A DNA stretch of 64,000 bases. Source: Onchocerca volvulus. Its lineage: Eukaryota > Nematoda > Chromadorea > Rhabditida > Onchocercidae. Of the stretch, positions 23,872 through 35,100 are shown in pieces (position 1 is the first letter of the stretch; each line of letters opens with the position of its first letter). Location: the NCBI GenBank assembly GCA_000499405.2, contig HG738138.1:744001-808000 (forward strand). Reading direction: 5' to 3'. The translations under genes were made by a program, and so were the position numbers. Under the pieces are notes generated by a model. It saw nothing but the letters and a program-made list of their open reading frames with translations. It was not told the origin of the DNA and did no database searches.

Positions 23872-26800
23872 TTATTTGATTTGCGAAATGAAATTAAACA
23901 AGTTTGTACCCACTTTCGATGAAGCATATAGTGCAGTTGTTAATTGTGGTTTTTGTTTAAGCATATTCGTGAATATTTCTTTTAAGACATCATCATCTAA
24001 GTGTTTCTCGAGTATATCCGAAACAACACGCAGAAGATATGGCGCGGAATGTATCGGTAATGATAACATGCCAGCCATATAATTAGGCAGCACTTCACGA
24101 ATAAACACTGCTGGGAATTCGCGTTCTAAAAGCTGAAACATAAATGAGTTTGAAAATTTTTTAAGTCAAAATTTCTAAAACAAGAAATTTCATCCGAAGC
24201 GTTGTTTCATCTTTTTTTTTTTTTGAAATCGTTATAACACTTGTAAGTTTGCTTGTTAAAAAACAAAAAATTTTAAAGGCAGAACGGGAAGATGACTACG
24301 TATTTTGATATTTATATTGAAGGCAAAAAGAATGGGGATCGAGATTTAAAACTTCTAGCTCGAGAAAATTGTTCTTGCCCATTCTATGCCAGTTTGTCAT
24401 TTCTTTTTTATCAACTGTCGTATTCTGTTGGAAATTTTCAAAGTCCATTTTAGCTTGATTTCGAAATTCGTGGAAATTTTCAGGATCCATTTGAGCTCGT
24501 GGAAATTTTCAAGATCCATTTAAGCTCAGTTTCAAAATTCAAGGGATTCAGACTCAAACTGGAGCACTTCCCAAAATCTATTGAACTTACCACATTCTGT
24601 AGTATGAGCTTGCAGAATCGCACAAATGGTGATCGATTAAAATTACATTCCGAGGGTGGTTTATAAATTTGTTGCGCAACATACAAATATAGGTAGGACA
24701 TTATACGACAGCAGTGCATTACTGTTGTATCTTCAGCGTTCATCAAAATACAATGTAGAGGTGACGCTAACAGTTCGGACCAATTCATAATGTTCTCGTG
24801 AACCCATTTCTTACTGTTCCGAGCGTTTTTTGAAATGGTCTGTAACAAGCACCATGTTCGAAAATTGTAGATAGGAAGGATTTGGAACTTGAAGCAAAAG
24901 TACAAATGCAGAATAAAACAACTTCGAATAGCCAACATATCGAGAGAACTGCTGAGGATGAATCCGTAGAAAAAGCTGCAAAGTATAAACCATTTTTCCG
25001 AAATGATATTTGAAGATTCTTGCAAATACTTCCAGATATATCATTAAGTTCTGAAAATTGAGATCGATAAGATTATATGGCATTCAGTATAGCGTGACAT
25101 TTACTCTTATGGGTATATGACTGCATACAGAATACAGTTTGAAGAAGATTTCTAGTAATAACTATTACTTAATTCATGTCCCGATTGGACTATCATTGGT
25201 TTACATAGCTAACTAAGCATTTTTTCGATTTGCTTGAAATTTCCGAGGCAAATCTTTCCATGAACCGGCACAGCTTAAGCACTGTTTTTTTTTTAATGCG
25301 ATAAGATATTCAGATCAGATTTTACCAGAAAAGCAATTCGATTTATTTGACTTGAAGGATTGAATCTGAAGAACAACAAACCATCTGTATTCGGTTTTTC
25401 GAAGCTGACTACTAACCATAAAGGAACAATGAGCTCAACTGGATAGATGATATCGTTGGTTTTTCTCAAAAATTCCCGCAAAAAGGACAAACAAACTTCC
25501 AATTTATAACTTTTTTCAGCCAGCAAGTTTTGTACCACTTGACGTATGTTTTGCAAAGCTGATTGACTGCGTTCAAATTTTATTGCTAACTGAAATGATT
25601 AAGAAATTTCAAAAAAAAAAAAAATTAAATCCCATCCGGATGAACAAATTTTAAAGCACCGAACTCGAAATTACTTTAAACCACTACCAGCTTATTTAAC
25701 AGCTTTTTACAAAAAACAGTATACCACTTGTCTAATCAATATTACTTGCTGCCTGATTATGCTTTACATTATTTGTTCATTTAATATTCTTAAATATTTA
25801 CTCAATATTCTCTGTAGTTAAACTGCTTGGGCATTTAATTATTTATTGCTCACGATTCTCAGTGCTGCTCATAACTGCTTAGTGTTTTACTTGCTTCAAA
25901 TAATAAATGGCAGAATAAAAGCAGTAATATAATGTCAACAGTCACGATTGAACTTTTTAATAAATTGTAGATAGTTTTGAACTAATTAGCTTTTTCAAGA
26001 ACTGAACATACGAAAGCACAAGAAAAAAAGTTTATTATCCGTAAAATTCTGTGGTTCAGATTCCACAGTCAGTGGCAAGCAATTTCAATAATTTGTTGTT
26101 GAAATTGTGTTAATGAAAAAAACCAACTTGTTCAACAATATAATTTATCGCCACGTCGAAATTGGGACTTTTGAGATGTCTGATAGCTGCATTCCATAGA
26201 ACATTGTTTTCAATTCGACAGTGAGCAGTCATTACGAAGAGCTTTTCCAAATCCATATCATTCATGGATGGTAAAAAGCGAACTAGGGAACCGATCTAGA
26301 ATTGTTTCTGTTTTCCAGGAAAAGCTTTGCAAAACCAATTTATATGCTTTCTTCCAAAAAATTTGAAACTGAAGTTGATACCTCGGATACTTTTTCACCA
26401 ATACACATGCAGCATTCGGCATACAGCAAAACATCTTTTTTATCATCAAGCTTTCCCATCACTAGAAGTATTTTTTTTTTTTTAAGATTGTATACAATTC
26501 GAAAATTTTGAGATGAATTAACGAAATCCTTTATATCGTAATATGTGTGCTCAAAGTTCACACCGTGCAATTGACAAAATTGAGATCAAGCATCAAACAG
26601 AACGAAAAGTTCCACAGAATTTGAAAATTCTCTTAGTTAGAAGGGTTCTATTCCGGGTAGACCGGAAATGTTAAACTTCTGAAAGGAGATAGCAAGATGG
26701 AAATTTAGGTAAATTTTCATTAAGAAATTTAATAGTAAATTTGAAAAATATAAATAAACTTCATATAATACCAGTAAATAAATATATAAAAATTACATGT

Positions 26801-28056
26801 CATTAATGTTGCGACTGCTTGCGAAGAATCATAACGATTCTCATCTAAAATATACTTTGTACACTGAATTGCTCGAATCAGGATATCATGACGCTCTTTA
26901 TCGAAAGGATCAAATGCAGCTGTTGCTAATGAAATTACCTTATTGGATGTGTCTTCCATATCTAAATGTTAAATAAATTTCATTCTAAATTACCATTTTT
27001 ACATATTCGCACAATTTAGAACTAAAATTTTTGCAAAACCATATAACTTGGAACCCATTACATTAATTACAAATCATAAATAATTCTAAGAGAAGCGGAA
27101 TTTTAATGCATAGTATAACATCACAAACACCATACCTGTATCGTGCAAGGATGCGATAAAAAGGCTGAATATGCAAATAAGTGAGTGAATTGGCATTTCA
27201 CGAAATCGTTTCGCCGGAAATTTTGAAAAAATCCGTGACTTTATTGCTCGCCAAACTGAGTCTGATTCTGTAAGAGAGCAAAAATAATTTCATTTAAAAG
27301 AATAAAGTGTGACTAACAACAAGGAAAAATCTAAATTTTAATTGCTGAACTGGACAAGAATAAACCTGACTTTTGATAAGCATTGACATAAGTCGTATAA
27401 AAAGCATCCAATCGCTATACTGATCACCCATATTATCACTACAACAAGAAAATAAGAAATCCTTCCAGACTTTTCCATTGGTTGGGTAGAAGTCTAACTC
27501 CTAGAAAAGCAACTCTCATAATTTACTGAATTTTTATAAAGCAGATTTGGAAAAAAAAAAATAAGGAGGTTAAACTGTTTTTCCACATAAATTACATTAC
27601 TTACTCGATCCGAAGGTTCCATAATGTTCGAACATAAGTATGTGAAAAAATGTTGTAAAATGGATTCTGTTCCTAGGAGGCTATCACCTTGATGTTTATA
27701 GAAAAAAAAATACAGTTTCCTGAAAAATTGAGACTCATAAAACTGGAAGCTATCAAAGTTTCAAATTAAATTATATTCTAGTCAAGCTTCAAAATTTTCA
27801 TCCAATTTTTCTTTTTAAGTTTGTTCCAATTCTGAATGCATATCTTTTGTTAAAAGTAAAATATACCTCAAAATATTTTTTTTTTCTGATACTTTTAAAG
27901 CGATTTGTTGCAAGCATTCTATGTAACTGTAGGAAGCTTTACCTGCAATTGATTAAAAATGACTGATGAAACGATTAAAAAAATGACCGACAAAAAGTAG
28001 TCCTAAAACTAAAATATATATATATATATATATATATATTTTTTATATATATATAC

Positions 28057-28087
<31 letters not shown>

Positions 28088-30854
28088 CATTTATATATAT
28101 ATATACATTTATTTATTTTCCTAATTGCAATATGTTGTACTAAATATCCTTTGTTTACTATTAATTAATTTATCTAAATTTCTTACTTGATAAGATATAA
28201 GTATTTTCAAATCCAATGTCAAGTTCGCAAATTATTTCCAAAAACGTTTCCGCCAAAACTGTACCACTAATGTCACATAGATCCAAAAACATATCTAAAT
28301 TCTTTTTTTTTTTCCAGTCATGGTAATAAAAGAGATTGGATTTTGAAAAATTTATCAGTGTCAGCTCTCAACATAAAAAAATTGCCATATAATACTCAAA
28401 ACATCACCCTAACTTCAATAACTGTTGAAAATCTTGGCTTAAAACTTTAGATTATCTACCACTTGAGGGACTTTCAGGCGGATAGTAACGCATATCGCCG
28501 GTGCATAAACCTAACAGTTTGACCATATTTGACCAAAACATTTCTCTATTGAATACATAAAGTTGATGCCACGCGGTTGTAACGCATCTGCATATACAAG
28601 GTCGATCCTAGAAAAGCAAGTACTCTCAAGTACTCTCTTTCCATTGATTCAATTAAATGTAGGTTTATTCAAAATCAACACAGTTGGTCCTTACAAATTC
28701 AGACCACTTTGGAAATTGCCAGCTGTAGACTATGGATATAAAATAAAAATAAACAGACGACGAAGGCAATTTCAAATCAACTTGAAGAATTGTGCTCACT
28801 TTTAATCTTCTACTACCCATCAAAAAACTTCTCATATTCATAAATTCAAGTTTACTGACCGTACGTGATGCACTTAGCAGTAATCCGTATGATACAAGCA
28901 TTGACAGCTGTTCTGTTGATGACGATGCGTCACCCATTGGATAAAGTTTCTCGAAACCACCGAATCCTACATAATGATATCAAAATTAATAGCTTTATTC
29001 AATTTCACTTTAAATAGAATTTCAATGTAATGAAGGAAAAATCACTAATATCAATTTGTATATCGAACATTTTTTTTCTTTTTTTTTTTTTAAGATAACA
29101 TAAACATCAAAAGGTTAATAAAATCATGCCATAAACAAAAAGTGAACAATAATGAATTTGTCAGTTCAAAGAAACTTCTTATTTATTTTTTTAAAGATTG
29201 TGTTTGTTTAAAAAAATCACAATCACCTCTACAAAATGACTCACTTTTTAAAAAACTTGAGATACGGACGGCTTTCATCCAAGTGATCAACAGGGCATGG
29301 AAAATATAATTCTGCAATATGAATACGATTTTAATTTGTCACTGTAAAAAGCAGTGAGAAGGTGAATTTCTATCGACAACATTTGAACACAATTAAACTT
29401 CCTTCCCAATTTTTGATGCATATTTCGGTTTTACGTCTGTTTGACGATTACCAATAAGTGAAGTGAATGCAAAATTTCAAGCTGAAATAATTCGACTTTA
29501 ACACATGATAAGCCAATTACTTTACCGTTTCAACATTTCGTGTCGTAAATAAACCATCACTGGTAATATAATGACTCAATGAGCCCGCTTGAATAAGAAA
29601 AAACTTAAATTCTCGCGCAATTCCATAAAGCGTTTCCACACCACCATCCAATTCCATGTTCTAAATTTCGAACTTCCTATTAAGTTCTAAATTAATCCTT
29701 TCTTTTGCTGTGAGCATCATATATTCTCAACCACTCACCTGTGCAAAAGCGGTTAAGTAACTGAGTAAACGATCCAGATCAATGATGGCTATTTCGGCAG
29801 TGTCATACGCGATCTGCTGATATAAAAACCGAAGATATCGAAAAACTGTTTTGATGCCGCTGTCTGAGCACAACTAAAAAAATGATATTATTTACCAAAT
29901 TTTTTACATTAAAGTAAATGAAGTCGAAATCTTGGAGGAAAAAAGTTAACATACATGTGAATTGAAATTTCAAATTTCTAAATCTCATTTTATTTCTTAA
30001 TTTTCGAAAAAATGTCACATTATCGTAATAATTATCAGAACGATTAGAATCATAACCGTTATGCTGTCGGAAAATCCGAAAAAAAACTTCGAGATATCAA
30101 TTGTTTAATTCAATCATTTTTGTTGTTCTGAATTGTAATCTTAATATGCAATCAATAATTTAAATATTGTAATCAAATTCTAGTGGGTCCCTCCCTCTAT
30201 AAATAAGAAAAGGATCCTGACTACAGTTCATTGTAAAGAGTTGCTACCGTGGAGTTGGTTGGTTGTATTGATATTGGATTTGTGGTGTATTGGGTCCTGA
30301 CTACAATTCATTGTAAAGAGTTGCTACCGTGGGGTTGGTTGGTTTTATTGATATTGGATTTGTGGTGTATTGTCGGGCTATCATATTTCATAATAAAGGT
30401 TTAATTACTCAAGTATAAAGTTTATCGCAATTCAAACCAGTGATCGATTCTATAACTGTATTTGTTGGTCAAAAATAGAAATCTAAATCAATTCGACTGA
30501 TTACGCAGCTCAAAATAACTCACGACCACAAAAGTAAGTAATTGACTGTCAAATACAAAATTAAAAATTATCTATCATCAAAGAGAAAGTTTTTTTTTTT
30601 GCTATAATAACTGACAAAAACATTAAAAAAGAAACCATGTTGGCGTTGAAGCTATAGGTAGAAAGTTTCAATAAAGACGGCAATGAATATTGCACGGAAG
30701 GTAAAGTATAGTCATCGATGACACGTTCCGGACATCTATTTTGACACATCCAGTCAGTAGGCAACCATTCCCATAAATCTTTCGCCGATTCGAATAGATC
30801 TCTTTGTGTTTCGTTCATTGAAAAATCATCTGATTGCAATAACACTATATGTCC
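23872..30854 (-). CDS. mms22l: MMS22L-like DNA replication and repair protein, 18 exons, 5' end not found
   Basis: MMS22L acts with TONSL at stalled forks to load RAD51 during recombination repair. Exons in gene order: 30854-30636, 29873-29739, 29660-29526, 29311-29245, 28966-28860, 28607-28460, 28294-28187, 27942-27867, 27719-27605, 27500-27371, 27267-27136, 26961-26797, 26461-26382, 26295-26128, 25589-25413, 25050-24889, 24839-24591 and 24132-23872. They give 877 codons plus stop with every junction in phase. The strongest match, from memory of the human protein, is WRAIKSRIFSKFPAKRFREM followed by IFSLFIASLHDTDMED, aligning with WKQVKGRIYSKFHQKRMEEL and its downstream helix. Matching order is also seen for the CxCxxxxxWxxL region and for the helices around YLEVFARIFKYHFGK. 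The product is all-helical. The first exon shown starts at a splice acceptor, so an N-terminal exon is missing. The C terminus seems shorter than human. Confidence 0.78.
24425..24545. repeat. Three diverged tandem copies in the last intron of the MMS22L-like gene
   Basis: The unit tggaaattttca plus gatccattt(g/a)agctc occurs near 24429, 24470 and 24499. The last two copies are about 28 bp apart and the first is separated by extra sequence. It lies between exons 17 and 18 and keeps a minus-strand frame partly open, which is probably incidental. Confidence 0.7.
28015..28110. repeat. (TA)n microsatellite in an MMS22L-like intron
   Basis: A run of imperfect TA dinucleotides, interrupted by short T and ACAT pieces, between exons 7 and 8 of the minus-strand gene. 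Confidence 0.9.
30212..30371. repeat. Two tandem 80-bp copies in an MMS22L-like intron
   Basis: Positions 30212-30291 and 30292-30371 are nearly identical, differing at a few bases (gatcctgactacagttc versus ggtcctgactacaattc, for example). Each has a T/G-rich core with gttggttggtt. The high identity argues for a recent duplication. It lies in the long intron between exons 1 and 2 of the minus-strand gene. Confidence 0.9.
30398..30419 (+). other. SL1-like sequence element
   Basis: The first 11 nt, ggtttaattac, are identical to the start of the nematode SL1 spliced leader, and by my count 18 of 22 positions agree. It follows the 80-bp tandem repeat. I do not see a clear SL RNA gene layout downstream (the donor is imperfect and no convincing Sm site is present), so it may be a decayed SL copy or chance. 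Confidence 0.35.
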
Positions 30855-32103
30855 CTGAAATACATTAAAAAAAACTACATATATATACATATATATATGT
30901 AGTTTTATATATATATATATATACTTTAGCATATGTATATATACCAAAGTTTAAGGCTAGAATTCATTTGAGATACAGAAATAAAAAATCCGGAAAGAAT
31001 GCATCATAAAGTTATAAACCTGATAACACCTGTCTGTACTTTTTTCAATTATTCAATTCTTAACTATTCAATCCACAGTTAATTTATCAAGTTCAGATAT
31101 TCACTTATATAATCCCAAGATTAGTAAGCTGACGGATGACAAATAAATACATGTTAGTTATTAGTAATGTTAAATCTTCCCTCAATTAAATAAGTAACTC
31201 ATCGCATCACTGCACAAAATTATCCCTGTTAACCAATTCATTTTAAAAATCCTCTAATTAAATTTAAATTTGCCGCAAAAAGCGGTGCTTTTCATGATTT
31301 CAGGCGTAACTTGCAGCGCTATTGTCGTTGTGGTGGAGCCTGAGTTGTTTATTTTTTCTGGAATTTTTTTGCAATGTTCAGTTTTTCTTTAACTTCAACA
31401 TTTTATTTTGTGTTGCGGAATGTTTCGTTTGATTGTATGAAATCACAAGTAGAAGTATTTGTAAACATTTCAGGATATTCTTAGAGATGATTGAAAGTAG
31501 TAGAGGCAAGAGATAATTTAAGGGATATCCAGTATTTTTTGGGAAAGAATCACATTTATCAAATATTTTGAAATTAAATTTTTTCAAGTAATGTTACAAT
31601 TATATGTCTTCCTGTTTGTGGATGTTATTGAAATTTGAAAAATTTAGCCTCATAGTAACTGATCAATTATCACTCTTTCCTTGTGTATGTCTATAGTTTA
31701 TTCGGCTTGGTGTTCACCTGAAGTTTATTTACACAAATACACACACATACATGCATATACACATACAGGCAAGTTATGTTCATACATAAAATGATCTCAA
31801 GTCATCGTTTCCACGTGTGGAACTTCCCAAATATCTTTCTTACAGGTCATGCTGATCGCGGGACAACAGATTGAACATTTCTAATTTTCGTTGTTGAATC
31901 TGAACTTTATTAGTTTTGTGTAATTCCACTGAAAATCTTTGTTTACTCGTTTATGTAATCATATCTTATACTTATTTATTTATACAAAACAATTCCGTTA
32001 TGATGTATGAACTGTTAATTTACCTTCCTAGTAGTAATTTTTACTTTTTAAAGTGTGCATTATAGACAGCTTGAAGCTTGAAGAATAGGCAGGACTATTT
32101 CAG
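30855..32103. other. Divergent intergenic region between the MMS22L-like and hAT-derived genes
   Basis: About 1.2 kb between head-to-head genes. Both genes enter their first placed exon through a splice acceptor, so short first exons and promoters of both should lie here. I could not find an ATG exon with a matching phase for either. Sequence around 31270-31345 is less AT-biased than its surroundings. Confidence 0.5.
30870..30950. repeat. TATA-rich microsatellite upstream of the first placed MMS22L-like exon
   Basis: Runs of tatata with short interruptions. They create a low-complexity open frame ahead of the exon at 30854-30636, which should not be taken as the true N terminus. Confidence 0.8.
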
Positions 32104-35100
32104 GACTCAAGTTGGCTACTCAAGAGCAGTTGTTAACAGCAACTCGTACTCGCCATCCGGCGCTACGGAAGACCGCAGCCATCAATGATGAAACAATAGA
32201 CGACGAGAATGCAGCCAATGAATCGCAGAGTTGGAGCAACAATAACGGTACCAACGGTTCCAGTTCATTCGCTTTGGTAAAACGTTGTAATCAACCAACG
32301 GCTACAATTGTATGCACCAAAAGTGAGCCGCTTTCCGGTGAAGATATCAGTAGTATCACCGCTGCGCATCATCACCGAAATACTTTACCAGTACATGCAC
32401 ATTCGGTCCCACCCATGCGATTGTCCAGGCTTCATGATATTTCTGCAATGAATACGGTTACTTTTGAATTTGCTCTTAAATATACCAGCTTATAACAATA
32501 TATTTCAAAATTTAAAGTGTACTGCATGAAACGAAAAAGAAGTCCAGTGTTTTGTTCGGTCTGAAGATCATCTTAATTTTGAATCTTCGGGAATCCAGTT
32601 CTACATCGTACAGTTTTTAAGCTGTTTTCTTTTCATAATTTCAGTTATAAGTTGTGTACAATAACTTATCACATCGGCAAAATTTAAGGTTCGCAGCTGT
32701 GATGGAAATTTTACGGAAGAAACAAATGGTTTGTTGTCGGATGCTCAAAATGTGATTAAGCACCAGGTTAGTTTTGACTGAGAACAGCATTTTAGCGCAA
32801 TTTGTGGGTTTTCATGATTTGAATACACGCATAAATAATAAGCAGGTGTTTATGCAACGATTTTCAGGTTCCAAATGATCCATCCGGTCTGAGCACAGCT
32901 TACTGTCGTGATACTGGTGTCACCTTGCCGTTAAACAGCCATCTCATGCCACCAAAATCTGTTATACAAGATGACATACGTATGAAGCTGGGAAGATTTG
33001 AATTAGTCAAAAAAAAAGGTAGATCAGAAGTGTGGAATTTGTTTGGGCAGGTTCGTTGTTTAAAACAGTTTGCAAGAGATTTTTCCTGCAAAATTTTTGA
33101 CATTTCCTCGTTATATAAATATGGCAATGGTAGAGCGATGTCAATGATTGCAAAATATATGTTCCAGAAAATTTATGGTGACCAAAAAACAGTATCATAT
33201 ATCAGTTGGTAAAGTTCAGAGTCGCTATAGTTTTTTTCCGAAAGTGATACTGGCTTTTTCAATATACAATTGTCTGATTACGTGGAATATTTTAAAACCA
33301 GCGGTTGAATATTTTTATCGGCAGAAAACTTATGTCCTTTCAGTTTAATAGAAACTGGTTCGAAGCTTTTATTGATTTTTGCTAGACTTCTTGTTTACTT
33401 TTCAGGTGCTTGACACGATTACTGGAGCTCGTCTACCTTATGTGGCTTGTTATGCATGCAAAGTGCTTTATACAGATACGGGTGGTGGAACAGGAAATAT
33501 GACTCGTCACAGATGTCCGATCGGTAGTAGCTACAAGGATGGCAATATAAAGTAATATAAACTGTTGGTCCACAATAAAATTTGTTGTAGTGATCTGGAT
33601 CGTAAAGATGCAGGATGGGAAGTGGAAGAAATAGTTGTTCGTTTTTCCTGAATGAAGTTTGATTTTCAAATTTTATAAATTCTACCAAAATTTGGCGCGA
33701 CTTTCCATTCCATCGCTATTTTACTGAGTTCATTTTAGCACATCAACAGAAACAGCTAATGACACTTCCGGTCAGCAATCTTTTGAAACCCTTACGTCAG
33801 GATATGTCAGTCAGTTGTCTCCCGACACATCTGCTGCATACAGAAGGGTAATATACTATTCTCTTAAATTTTTTAATTTTTACTTTAGTAATTTATATTT
33901 GAATCTACTTAAGACCAACGTAGTAGTTAGGATATTGGAATTGTCAGATCATTAATACTATTATTCTTGCCCATAAATTCCATTCATATTTTTCTTGACT
34001 CATCATCCTAATGTACTGAATATATAACTGTGTCGGAATCTGTCATATGTATTGGGCAGCATCACTAAGCGAGTGAATCTAAGAAAGGAGTAATTCAATC
34101 AATAAATTTATTCTAAAGTACCGCATAACTTTTAAAAACTACCAAAAACTTTCCCTTCACTCATCAAACAAAAAAAAATGTTATTTTCCTGGATGTAACC
34201 ATGTTTTCTGATAATACTTCCAGGAATCTCCTGCGCCACCTTTAATTTCACATACAAGTCTTACGGCGCAATCATCATTTGAGACATCGTTTAGTGATTA
34301 TGATCGTCGAATATTTTGTAATGCAATTATGCGTTGTTGTGCTACCGATTTACTTCCACCTGCGATTTTCCAGGTTACTTTTGGATCTCTTGATTTTAAC
34401 TTTCCTCAAACTTTCATATGCTACCTTTTTTCATTCATTTGGTTCGGAAAGAATGAAATATTATTATGTAACATGTCAGGATCTACTAGGATTTAGCTAT
34501 ATTCCAGAATTGATGGTTACAAATTTAATTTTTTGTTAATTTTTCCGAAGGTCATTGGTCAACAATTAGTACTGATATTCATTCGGAATTTTTTAGGGAG
34601 AAGGAATGCACAATGTTATCGAAACGGCCATATCGATTGGGCGACGTTGTCGGTGTGCGGATCGTCAGGCAGTTTCGACTCTTATTCCTGAAATTTCTAC
34701 CCTGAGTCAAGTCAGCAACTTTTTCTAATTGTTTTAACTTTAAAAACTATTTTATTTACTGCCTAGTGTTTGATATGAATTTTTCGCGTTCATTCTGATC
34801 ATTAGTGTTTTCAAAAATTCAATAAAATATATCTTAAACATCGTGTTTGGTGATTTATGCTTTGCTTTCACAGGTGATTGAAGCTAATACAGCAATGGTC
34901 CTATCAGAATTGACTGCGGAAGTAGGACAAATTGCCCGTACATCCGGTTTCTCGTTTTCCATAGAGCGCGTTGCAAACGAAGATGATATTGCTGTTATTT
35001 CTGCTAATTATATTACGGTAGAATGGAAATATAAGCATCGAGTTGTGAAGTAAGATTATTTTTATGATATTTTACTTTGAGATTTTTTGATTTTTGCATA

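Noticed and set aside
24480..25025. 181-codon minus-strand frame taken as one exon
   Set aside because: Only 24591-24839 joins in phase with its neighbours; the flanks read through introns. The MMS22L-like match is continuous only with the spliced model.
30561..30947. 128-codon minus-strand frame taken as a complete small gene
   Set aside because: Only 30636-30854 is a real exon of the MMS22L-like gene; the rest is a TATA repeat and intron read-through.
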